Below, piece by piece: positions 51,513 to 59,157 of a stretch of DNA of 64,000 bases; position 1 is the stretch's first letter; every line of letters begins with the position of its first letter. Under the pieces are notes generated by a model that worked only from the letters and a program-made list of their open reading frames with translations, ran no database searches and had not been told where the DNA came from. Source of the DNA: Anammoximicrobium sp964409865 (lineage in GTDB: Bacteria > Planctomycetota > Planctomycetia > Pirellulales > Pirellulaceae); the NCBI GenBank assembly GCA_964409865.1, contig CAYPGE010000001.1, forward strand, positions 1 through 64,000. The letters run 5' to 3'. The position numbers and the translations under genes are program-made.

Positions 51513-52610
51513 ATGGCACATGAAGTAACACTGATCACGGGCGACGGCACGGGACCGGAACTGGCGGAGGCGGCGCGTCGCTGCATCGACGCCACGGGAG
51601 TCGCGATCCACTGGGACGTCCAAGAGGCCGGGATCGACGTCATGGCGCGCACGGGAACGCCCATCCCGGACAGCGTGCTGGAGAGCGTCCGGCGGACCAA
51701 GTGCGCGCTGAAGGCTCCCATCACCACGCCGGTCGGCACGGGATTCCGCAGTATCAATGTGTTTCTACGCCAGGAATTGGGCCTGTTTGCCTGCATTCGG
51801 CCCTGCAAGCACTATCCGGGCGTCCGCACCTTCTTCGAGCACCTGGGCGTGGACATCGTCATCGTGCGGGAGAACACCGAGGACCTGTACGCGGGCGTCG
51901 AATTCCAGGCCGGCAAGGAGGAGACGGCGCGCCTGATCGAGTTCATCAATAGTCTGCCGTCAGACCGCAAGATCAAGATGCCCGCTGACCTGACAGGTAT
52001 TTCCATCAAGCCGATCAGCGTGCCGGGCACCGAACGCATCGTCCGCTGTGCGTTCGACTATGCCCGTCACAACGGCCGCAAGAAAGTGACGGCGGTCCAC
52101 AAGGCGAACATCATGAAGCACACCGACGGCCTGTACCTGGCGACGGCGCAACGGGTCGCCAAGGACTATCCGGACATCCAGTTCGAGGAGCGGATCGTCG
52201 ACAACATGTGCATGCAGCTGACGCAGAAGCCGGAACTGTACGACGTGCTCGTGCTGCCCAACTTGTACGGCGACATCGTCAGCGATCTGGGCGCCGGCCT
52301 GGTCGGCGGCCTGGGTGTCGCGCCCGGCGCGAACATCGGGCCGGGCGGCGCGGTCTTCGAGGCCACGCACGGCAGCGCTCCGAAGTACAAGGGACTGAAC
52401 AAGGTCAACCCGACGGCGGTCATCTTGTCCGGCATGCTCATGCTGCGGCACCTGGGCGAGTTGGAGGCGGCGGATCGCCTGGAGAAGGCCGTCGCGGCGG
52501 TGATCGCCGAAGGCAAGTACGTGACGTACGACCTGAAACCGCATCGCGACGATCCGACCGCCGTGGGAACCCGTGAAATGGCCGACGCCATTTGCGCGCG
52601 GATGACGTGA
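51513..52610 (+). CDS. NAD-type isocitrate/isopropylmalate dehydrogenase family, probable isocitrate dehydrogenase
   Basis: A 365-residue beta-decarboxylating dehydrogenase. ITGDGTGPE starts the fold. SINVFLRQELGLFACIRPC near residue 70 carries Ser-x-Asn and the substrate Arg residues typical of isocitrate rather than isopropylmalate enzymes. RENTEDLYAG follows, then KANIMK, DVLVLPNLYGDIVSD for the metal Asp pair, and EATHGSAPKYKGLN. It converts isocitrate to 2-oxoglutarate. Choosing ATG 51513 places GGGAG about 9 nt upstream; ATG 51507 would be too close. Confidence 0.87.
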   Translation: MAHEVTLITGDGTGPELAEAARRCIDATGVAIHWDVQEAGIDVMARTGTPIPDSVLESVRRTKCALKAPITTPVGTGFRSINVFLRQELGLFACIRPCKHYPGVRTFFEHLGVDIVIVRENTEDLYAGVEFQAGKEETARLIEFINSLPSDRKIKMPADLTGISIKPISVPGTERIVRCAFDYARHNGRKKVTAVHKANIMKHTDGLYLATAQRVAKDYPDIQFEERIVDNMCMQLTQKPELYDVLVLPNLYGDIVSDLGAGLVGGLGVAPGANIGPGGAVFEATHGSAPKYKGLNKVNPTAVILSGMLMLRHLGELEAADRLEKAVAAVIAEGKYVTYDLKPHRDDPTAVGTREMADAICARMT

Positions 52611-52631
52611 ACCGAAGTGCTGCTGCAGCCG

Positions 52632-52773
52632 TTTTGGAGTGCGGCGCCTTGTCGCCGCTTTGGCTGAACGCCGACATCGCTGCGGAACTGCGCCAGCCGA
52701 GGAATTGAACCCTGTCAGACCGATGCGGCGCAACGTCGGCCCCAAAGCGGCGACAAGACGCCGCACTCCAAAA
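52632..52773. repeat. inverted pair of the 32-bp hairpin repeat
   Basis: Copy 2 (52632-52663) and inverted copy 3 (52742-52773) match at 31 of 32 positions and flank a 78-bp core, a MITE-like layout. The pair fills the gap between isocitrate dehydrogenase and lpxK and ends 13 bp before the lpxK start. Confidence 0.9.
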
Positions 52774-52786
52774 TGGGAATCGTCTC

Positions 52787-53839
52787 GTGGATGCCACGCG
52801 GTTTCGAGAACTGGTCAGCGGGCGGAGGCGCGGATGGCTGCCCAGCCTTCTGCGCGGTCTGCTGGCGGTCGCAGGTTCGTTGTACACGCTAGTCGTGACG
52901 ATGCGAAACGCCTGCTACGATCGGCACTGGGCCCGGGTTCGCCGCGTCGCCGCACCGGTGGTCAGCGTCGGCAACCTGACCTTGGGCGGAACGGGCAAGA
53001 CGCCGATGGTCCAGTGGCTGGTACGCTGGTTCCAGACGCGCGGGGTCGCCGTCGCGATTGTGAGCCGGGGTTACAAGGCCCCGTCGGGCGCCCCCAATGA
53101 CGAAGCCCTGGAACTGGCCGACAAGCTGCCCGGCACGCCGCACGTGCAAGACCCGCGGCGGGTGGTCGCGGCGGAACAGGCGATCCGCGAGCAAGGCGCC
53201 ACGTTGATTGTGCTGGACGACGCCTTTCAGCATCGGCGGATCCATCGCGATTTGGACGTCGTGCTGCTGGACGCGCTGGAGCCGTTTGGGTATGAACGCG
53301 TTTTTCCCCGCGGCATGTTGCGCGAGCCGATGTCCGGACTGAAGCGAGCGGATGCTGTGGTCTTGTCGCGCAGCGATGCGGTCGGCGATCCACAGCGCGA
53401 GGCGATCCGGCAACGCGTCAGGCAGCTCGCGCCGCAGGCGCTTTGGCTGGAGGCCGTGCAAAGGCCGTGCGGTTTGAAATCGGCTGAGGGCAGCCTGGGC
53501 GACGCGGGCCAGTTCGCAGGCCGGCGCGTGGCCGCCTTTTGCGGAATCGGCAACCCGGCCGGGTTCCGCCACACGCTGGCCGGCCTCGGCTGCCAATTGA
53601 TCGGCTTCCGCGAATTCCCGGACCACCATGCGTATACTTGGGCGGACGTAGAATCGTTGTGCCGCTGGCTGGACAATCTGGACAACGTCGCCGCCGTGTT
53701 GTGTACGCACAAGGATTTGGTCAAAATCAACCTCGCAGAACTCGGCAATGTGCCCGTTTGGGCGTTGACAATCGAACTGGAAATTACCGTCGGCCGGGAG
53801 GAATTCGAGCGGGAATTGGGTAAACTGATCGAAACCTGA
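52787..53839 (+). CDS. lpxK: tetraacyldisaccharide 4'-kinase (lipid A biosynthesis)
   Basis: A 350-residue LpxK. A membrane-proximal helix near residues 20-38 is followed by VVSVGNLTLGGTGKTPMV, where GGTGKTP at 67-73 is the P-loop. VIVLDDAFQHRRIHRDLDVVLLD is the conserved DDGxQH-like segment with Ala in place of Gly, then FPRGMLREP. It phosphorylates lipid A disaccharide at the inner membrane, so this cell should make lipid A. The start is GTG at 52787, with only a weak GGGA site, directly after the inverted repeat pair. Confidence 0.92.
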   Translation: MDATRFRELVSGRRRGWLPSLLRGLLAVAGSLYTLVVTMRNACYDRHWARVRRVAAPVVSVGNLTLGGTGKTPMVQWLVRWFQTRGVAVAIVSRGYKAPSGAPNDEALELADKLPGTPHVQDPRRVVAAEQAIREQGATLIVLDDAFQHRRIHRDLDVVLLDALEPFGYERVFPRGMLREPMSGLKRADAVVLSRSDAVGDPQREAIRQRVRQLAPQALWLEAVQRPCGLKSAEGSLGDAGQFAGRRVAAFCGIGNPAGFRHTLAGLGCQLIGFREFPDHHAYTWADVESLCRWLDNLDNVAAVLCTHKDLVKINLAELGNVPVWALTIELEITVGREEFERELGKLIET

Positions 53840-53906
53840 TGGCTACAGGAATTTGTAACAGTGGCGACTCTAGCATGGCTGGGACCAAGAGCATCTCGAT
53901 CTTTCA

Positions 53907-53996
53907 CCTAATCTTTCACCTAGTCTTTCACTTAATCTCCCCCGCCTCCAAGGCAGTAGAGAAGAGATTAGGTGAAAGATTAGGTGAAAGATTAGG
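53907..53996. repeat. 33-bp-arm hairpin of 12-bp units
   Basis: Left arm 53907-53939 and right arm 53964-53996 pair at all 33 positions if two G-U wobbles are allowed, with a 24-nt loop. Each arm is a tandem array of a 12-bp CTAATCTTTCAC unit. It lies 68 bp after the lpxK stop and may mark its 3' end. Confidence 0.85.
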
Positions 53997-54074
53997 GTTT
54001 CAGGTTCCGGCGAAGCTGGTAAGTTCACGCGGCCCCGCAGGTTCGGTCGCCGCCGACTCGAATCCGGGCCGTAG

Positions 54075-54109
54075 CCCCTGCCCCCTGACTCCTGACCCCT
54101 GACCCCTTC
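54075..54109. repeat. heptameric tandem repeat (5 units)
   Basis: CCCCTGC, CCCCTGA, CTCCTGA, CCCCTGA, CCCCTTC, directly before the GAGGAA ribosome site of the methyltransferase gene. Confidence 0.8.
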
Positions 54110-54119
54110 CGAGGAACCC

Positions 54120-54836
54120 ATGTCATTACCACGCGTGTTGGAAACGGAACTGATCGATTCGCCCCAGTTGGCGATGGAATACGACTCGATGGACCACTCG
54201 GAGGCCAACCGCAGTTTTGCGGCCGACCTGCTCGCGGCGGGGGGGCGAGGCGATCTGCTGGACCTGGGGACGGGCACAGCGCAGATCCCCGTCGAGTTGT
54301 GCCGGCAGGGCTTCGAGGGGCGAATCATGGCGGCCGATCTGTCCGTCAGCATGCTGGAGATGGCCCGCTTGAATATCGAAATCGCCAGCGTGATCGACCG
54401 CGTCCAGTTGGCGCAGGCGGACGCCAAGGACCTGCTGTTTGCCGATGCCTATTTTGATTGCGTCGCGTGCAACGGCATGCTGCACCACTTTGCCGATCCC
54501 ATGCCGGTCCTGCAGGGCTGCCTGCGCGTGCTGCGGCCGGGTGGATTGCTGTTTTGCCGCGACCTGCTGCGGCCGGACAGCGACGAGGCGGTGCAGCAAA
54601 TCGTCGAAACCTACGTGGGCTCGGCGAACGAGACTCAGCGCAAGATGTTCGAGGATTCACTTCGCGCGGCGTTCACGCTGGACGAAGTCCGCCAATTCGT
54701 CACGCAATTGGGCTACTCGCCCGATACCGTCCAAGCGACCAGCGACGGGCATTGGACGTGGAATGTCAGGAAGCCGGGCGGTGCGTCAGACGAGGTTCAA
54801 ACCGACGGTGAACCTGGTACCGTCTCCGGTTCGTGA
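54120..54836 (+). CDS. class I SAM-dependent methyltransferase
   Basis: A 238-residue methyltransferase. LLDLGTGTAQIPVEL near residue 47 is motif I, the acidic end of strand 2 is in MAADLSVSML, then AQADAKDLLF and CNGMLHHFADP. It lacks a membrane anchor. Neighbours (lpxK, SGNH hydrolase) give no clear substrate. The start has GAGGAA, and five heptamers precede it. Confidence 0.85.
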   Translation: MSLPRVLETELIDSPQLAMEYDSMDHSEANRSFAADLLAAGGRGDLLDLGTGTAQIPVELCRQGFEGRIMAADLSVSMLEMARLNIEIASVIDRVQLAQADAKDLLFADAYFDCVACNGMLHHFADPMPVLQGCLRVLRPGGLLFCRDLLRPDSDEAVQQIVETYVGSANETQRKMFEDSLRAAFTLDEVRQFVTQLGYSPDTVQATSDGHWTWNVRKPGGASDEVQTDGEPGTVSGS

Positions 54837-54885
54837 CTTCCGGGATCTGGGAGGACGACTTTCTCTTGATGAAAGGGTTTATGCG

Positions 54886-56151
54886 ATGCGTCCCTCGTTG
54901 CGGAGTTTCCCCAGGACCGCAGGGATTCGATTTGTCGTTTTTTTGGCGATGGGCGGGTGGTTGGCCAGTGCGGGCCAAGCGCAGAACCCTGCGATCGCGC
55001 AGGGTGCCGCCGCGTCTCCCGCGCGATCGCTGCTGGAGTTCGGTTCCTCGCCCGCCACGATTGTCTGTCTGGGCGACAGCGTAACCGGAGTCTACTACCA
55101 CACCGGTGGCCGGCGCGCCTATCCGGAGATGCTCGAACTTGCGATCCGCAAGGCGGTGCCGCAGGCCCAGGTCAAAGTGATCAATGCCGGCATCAGTGGA
55201 CACACGACGATTCAAGGGCTGGCACGACTGGACCGCGACGTGCTCCAACACAAGCCGAACTTGGTCACCATCAGTTTCGGCCTGAACGACATGACGCGCG
55301 TGCCGGAGGACCAATTCGTAGAAAACCTCACCACGCTTGTCGCACGGTGCCGCGACGCGAAAGCTCAAGTGGTGCTGTGTACGCCGAATGCGGTGATCAG
55401 CACCAGCAGCCGGCCTGTCGAGAAGTTGATCCGCTATTGCGACAGGATTCGCGAATTGGGCCGCAGTTTGAAGGTCCCCGTCTGCGACCAGTTCGCTGCC
55501 GGCGAGTCGCTTCGCGCGAAAGACGCCTGGGCGTGGCGACTGACCATGAGCGACGAAATCCATCCCAACATGGACGGCCACCGGCGGATGGCGCAAGAAC
55601 TGTGCCGCACCGTCACCGGGAAAGAAGTCTCCCTGACCGACGCCGGGCCGCCCCAGGATTTCCTTGCGAAAACGAGGAGTCTGTTGAAGCAGGGCAAGCC
55701 GGTGAAGGTGCTCGCGATGCCGCCGTTCGACGGCCTTGCCGGTTCGGCGCTGAAGCAACTGTATCCGCAGGCGGTGGCGGAAGTCACGCCGTGGCCGACG
55801 GAGGGCAAGTCGCTGGCCGAACTGGAGCGAGCGGCCGACCAACTCGTGCGGCCCATGAAGCCCGACCTCGTTATTCTGGCAGTGCCCGCCGATGCCGCCG
55901 CAGCCACCGACGAGGAATTCGTCCGTTCATACGCCTGGACGATGAATTGGTCGCTCAGCTTCGGTCATCAGGAATGGGACTGCGTGGTCGTCCACCCGTC
56001 GGTCGTAACGCCGGGCATCAGCGTGCCGCGGGGCGAACTCGTCCGGCAACTCGTTCACGCCCAGGACCTCACGTTGATCGATCGTCCGCCCGGCAACCAG
56101 TCGTCGGTCGAAGACATCTTCATCAACGCCGTGAAGAGGGATGAGGGATGA
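54886..56151 (+). CDS. exported SGNH/GDSL hydrolase
   Basis: A 421-residue secreted protein (signal peptide about 1-30). Block I is TIVCLGDSVTG near residue 55 with the nucleophile Ser, block II has the NAGISGHTT Gly, block III GLNDM has Asn, and block V DEIHPNMDGH near 224 has the catalytic Asp and His. A second Rossmann-like half (residues about 255-400) lacks these motifs. It is probably an esterase acting on acetylated glycans. Its last codons are formed by the start of a heptameric repeat array, and the stop is inside that array. Confidence 0.83.
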   Translation: MRPSLRSFPRTAGIRFVVFLAMGGWLASAGQAQNPAIAQGAAASPARSLLEFGSSPATIVCLGDSVTGVYYHTGGRRAYPEMLELAIRKAVPQAQVKVINAGISGHTTIQGLARLDRDVLQHKPNLVTISFGLNDMTRVPEDQFVENLTTLVARCRDAKAQVVLCTPNAVISTSSRPVEKLIRYCDRIRELGRSLKVPVCDQFAAGESLRAKDAWAWRLTMSDEIHPNMDGHRRMAQELCRTVTGKEVSLTDAGPPQDFLAKTRSLLKQGKPVKVLAMPPFDGLAGSALKQLYPQAVAEVTPWPTEGKSLAELERAADQLVRPMKPDLVILAVPADAAAATDEEFVRSYAWTMNWSLSFGHQEWDCVVVHPSVVTPGISVPRGELVRQLVHAQDLTLIDRPPGNQSSVEDIFINAVKRDEG

Positions 56152-56248
56152 GGGATGCGAGTGGCGGGATACGGGATGCGAGATACGGGATGCGAGTTGC
56201 GGGATACGGGATACGGGGTGCGAGTTGCGGGATGCGAGATACGGGTTC
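56137..56248. repeat. heptameric tandem array (16 units)
   Basis: Sixteen exact 7-bp steps of AGGGATG, CGGGATA, CGGGATG, CGAGATA and CGAGTTG variants. It begins in the last codons of the SGNH gene and runs beyond its stop. Confidence 0.9.
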
Positions 56249-56273
56249 CTAGACAACTGGCCGCTGACACGGA

Positions 56274-56420
56274 TCACCGACCACCGACCACCGATCACCG
56301 ATCACCGATCACCGGTCACCGATCACCGATCACCGATCACCGGTCACCGATCACCGATTACCGATTACCGATTACCGATCACCGGTCACCGACCACCGAT
56401 TACCGATTACCGATCACCGC
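56274..56420. repeat. heptameric tandem array (21 units)
   Basis: Twenty-one exact 7-bp steps. TCACCGA dominates, with TCACCGG, TTACCGA and CCACCGA variants. It ends 5 bp before the GT4 start, leaving no room for a normal ribosome site. It is open in the GT4 frame through the array. Confidence 0.95.
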
Positions 56421-56425
56421 CCCCC

Positions 56426-57814
56426 ATGCGCATCGCCTACCTGACCGCCGGCGCGGCCGGCATGTATTGCGGGTCTTGCCTGCACGACAACACGCTGGCG
56501 GCGGCGTTGGCGCGGTTGGGCGTCGATATCCAGTTGATCCCGACGTACACTCCGATCCGCACGGACGAGGAGGACGTGAGCGTCGATCGCGTGTTTTTGG
56601 GCGGGATCAATGTTTATCTGCAGCAGAAGTCGAGGCTGTTTCGTTGGCTTCCGCCGGTGCTGGACCGGATCCTGGATCGGCCCTGGCTGTTGCGGCGAGC
56701 TACGGCGAGCAGCACGGCGATCGATCCCAAGTTTCTGGGCGATTTGGCGGTTTCGATGCTGCGAGGCGAACACGGCTATCAACGCAAAGAGGTGCGGCGG
56801 TTGTGCCGTTATCTGGCATCGGACGTACGGCCCGGCCTGGTCGTGCTGACCAACATGCTGATCGGCGGCTGTATTCCCGCGTTGAAACGCGCGCTCGCCG
56901 TCCCCGTGCTGGTGACGCTGCAGGGCGACGACGCGTTCTTGGAGTCCTTGCCTGAGCCGCACAAGACGCGCGCCTTTGATGAGATTTACCACCTGGTGCG
57001 CGACGTGGACGGCTTCCTGGTACACAGCCGTTACTATGCCGACTTCATGGCAAGCTACTTCGGAATCCCGCCGGACAAGCTGCACATCGTGCCGCTGGGC
57101 ATCGACATCCGGAACTTTGAAAGTAGCAGGCACACTCCGTGTGCCGTCTGCCAGACACGTCAGCTGGAAAATGGCGATCCGGAAAGCGGCGCAGGCACCG
57201 ATCGTCCTGATCGGAGCCAGTCCTGTCCTCCGACGCGCACCCCGACGATCGGTTATCTGGCGCGTTTAGCCCCGGAGAAAGGCTTGCACGTATTGGTCGA
57301 CGCCTTCCTGGAACTGCGGCGGATGGCCGGTATGCATAACGTCCAACTCCACATCGCCGGCTGGCTGGGCGAACACCACCGGCCGTATGTCGAGTCCCAG
57401 TTTGACAAGCTACGGAGGGCGGGCTTGGGCGATGCGTTTCGATATGTGGGCGAAGTGGATCGGCGCGGCAAGGCGGAATTCCTGCGCACGCTCGATCTCA
57501 TGTCCGTGCCGACGACGCATCGCGAGCCGAAGGGCCTGTTCGTGTTGGAAGCTCTCGCGGCCGGCGTTCCCGTCGTATTGCCGGATCACGGTTCCTTTCC
57601 CGAACTGATCGCGTCCACCGGCGGCGGTTGCCTGACGCCGCCTCACGACCCGCACGCACTCGCGGGCGCGATCGCCGACCTGCTTCGGGACGAGCCGCGC
57701 CGCCGCCGACACGCTGCCGCCGGCCAACAGGCCGTACACGAAGATCGCAATTCGGATGTCATGGCCCGCGCGACGCTGGAGGTGTTTCAGATGTTTGCCG
57801 GCGCTGTCAGATGA
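56426..57814 (+). CDS. GT4 glycosyltransferase with in-frame palindrome insertion
   Basis: A 462-residue GT-B enzyme. The N-terminal domain starts RIAYLTAGAAGMYCGSCLHDN, and the C-terminal domain has IGYLARLAPEKGLHVLVDA and EPKGLFVLEALAAGVPVVLPD, the family E-x7-E region. Between domains, residues about 232-272 (SSRHTPCAVC to CPPTRT) are an insert that does not look like the family and is rich in Cys, Arg and Pro. It contains the TCC-triloop palindrome at 57129-57145. The enzyme may build an exported or membrane-linked glycan. The start is ATG 56426 right after the heptamer array; no ribosome site is seen. An in-frame ATG at 56141 would translate the array. Confidence 0.82.
   Translation: MRIAYLTAGAAGMYCGSCLHDNTLAAALARLGVDIQLIPTYTPIRTDEEDVSVDRVFLGGINVYLQQKSRLFRWLPPVLDRILDRPWLLRRATASSTAIDPKFLGDLAVSMLRGEHGYQRKEVRRLCRYLASDVRPGLVVLTNMLIGGCIPALKRALAVPVLVTLQGDDAFLESLPEPHKTRAFDEIYHLVRDVDGFLVHSRYYADFMASYFGIPPDKLHIVPLGIDIRNFESSRHTPCAVCQTRQLENGDPESGAGTDRPDRSQSCPPTRTPTIGYLARLAPEKGLHVLVDAFLELRRMAGMHNVQLHIAGWLGEHHRPYVESQFDKLRRAGLGDAFRYVGEVDRRGKAEFLRTLDLMSVPTTHREPKGLFVLEALAAGVPVVLPDHGSFPELIASTGGGCLTPPHDPHALAGAIADLLRDEPRRRRHAAAGQQAVHEDRNSDVMARATLEVFQMFAGAVR
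57129..57145. repeat. TCC-triloop palindrome inside a coding sequence
   Basis: GGCACAC-TCC-GTGTGCC within the GT4 gene, encoding part of an atypical in-frame insert. Same core as the intergenic copies. Confidence 0.9.
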
Positions 57815-57855
57815 TCGGCGTCTTGCTATTCGGATTTTGGAGTTGTTACAGATTC

Positions 57856-59070
57856 ATGGATAACGCCATCGTCATCGTCATTGATCGCCTGGGTGCGGGC
57901 TACTTAGGACCGTACGGCAATACGTGGATCGAGACGCCCAACTGGAACCGGCTCGCGGCTCGGTCGGTGCTCTTCGAGTTTGCCCTGGCCGACGCCATCG
58001 ATCTGCCCACGGTCTACCGTTCCTACTGGCAGGGCCTGCACGCCATGTCGTCTGACCGGCCGGTGCGCAGTCTGCCGGAGATGGCGGCCGCCCGTGGGAT
58101 TCACTGCGCGCTGGTCACCGACGAACCGCAAATTGTCGAGCTGCCGGGGACGGAGAGCTTTTCGGATCGGGTCGTCTTGACGTTGCCGGCCGCCGAACGA
58201 CCGGCGAGTGAAGTCGTCCAGACGCAGATGGCCCAGCTGTTCGCCGCGGCAGCCCACTGGCTGCAGCGCGCGCCCGAACCGTTTTTGCTGTGGATCCACG
58301 CCCGCGGCATGGCCGGAGCGTGGGACGCGCCGATTGAATTTCGCAATCAATTTGCGGACGAAGACGATCCGCTGCCGCCGGAATTGAGCACACCGCCCGT
58401 CAAGCGATTCGGCGCGTCACCTGATCCGGACGAAGTGCTGGGTTACCTGCACGCCTACGCGGGGCAAGTCGCGCTGCTGGACGATTGCTTGGGGGCCTTC
58501 CTGGAGACGGCCCAGGCCACGGCGGGTTGGGAGCGGACGTTGCTGGCCATGACATCGCCGCGGGGGTATCCGCTGGGCGAACATCATTGGGTGGGCGGCA
58601 GCGACGAAGTGGTACAGGGGGAACAAGTCCACGTGCCCTGCCTCATCCGCCTGCCACAAGATCGCGGCGCCGCCGTGCGCTGTCACGAACTGGTGCAGCC
58701 GCCTGATTTTTGTGCCAGCTTGTGCGATGTGTGTGCGCTGGCTGCCGACGACGGGCCGCGGTGGGGCCAGAGTCTGCTTCCGCTAGCAGGCTTCGACCCG
58801 CCGGCTTGGCGCGATCGAGCCGCGACAACGGCACCTGTTGTTCAGGCCCTGCGGACGCCCGCGTGGCTGCTGGTCCGGAGGCACGACGGGCGGCGGGAGC
58901 TGTTCGCCAAACCCGACGACCGCTGGGAGGCGAATGAAGTCGCCAGCCGCTGTCAGGAGGCGGTCGAGCAGTTGGACGCCGCACTGGATGAATTCCAGCG
59001 GGCGGCCGAGTCGTCACAGCCAGCTCAGCTGTCGCCGCTATCGCCTCTGCTTTTGGACGGGCTGGGTTAA
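57856..59070 (+). CDS. sulfatase-fold protein lacking catalytic residues
   Basis: A 404-residue alkaline-phosphatase/sulfatase-fold protein without a signal peptide. The usual DDL metal motif is VIDRLGAGYLGPYG, so one Asp is lost. The Cys/Ser-x-Pro-x-Arg active site is DLPTVYRS near residue 49, with no Cys or Ser at the nucleophile position by eye. The SDHG metal motif becomes TSPRGYPLGEHHW. These losses suggest a pseudoenzyme or a new activity. ATG 57811 would overlap the GT4 stop and add 15 residues; 57856 is where family homology begins. It may work with the GT4 enzyme. Confidence 0.75.
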   Translation: MDNAIVIVIDRLGAGYLGPYGNTWIETPNWNRLAARSVLFEFALADAIDLPTVYRSYWQGLHAMSSDRPVRSLPEMAAARGIHCALVTDEPQIVELPGTESFSDRVVLTLPAAERPASEVVQTQMAQLFAAAAHWLQRAPEPFLLWIHARGMAGAWDAPIEFRNQFADEDDPLPPELSTPPVKRFGASPDPDEVLGYLHAYAGQVALLDDCLGAFLETAQATAGWERTLLAMTSPRGYPLGEHHWVGGSDEVVQGEQVHVPCLIRLPQDRGAAVRCHELVQPPDFCASLCDVCALAADDGPRWGQSLLPLAGFDPPAWRDRAATTAPVVQALRTPAWLLVRRHDGRRELFAKPDDRWEANEVASRCQEAVEQLDAALDEFQRAAESSQPAQLSPLSPLLLDGLG

Positions 59071-59101
59071 ATTGGGGTAGTTTTCATTTGCCGAGCCTGT
59101 T

Positions 59102-59107
59102 TATAAT
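59102..59107 (+). promoter_or_regulatory. TATAAT -10-like box
   Basis: A perfect TATAAT, 51 nt upstream of the next gene start, with only TTTTCA as a weak -35 15 nt before. Confidence 0.35.
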
Positions 59108-59157
59108 CCCGCCCGTTTTTGCGTCAACAACTCGTGTTCGGACAAGGACGTCCGTTC

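Noticed and set aside
56137..56420. CRISPR array
   Set aside because: The units are 7 bp and contiguous, with no unique spacers and no cas genes nearby.
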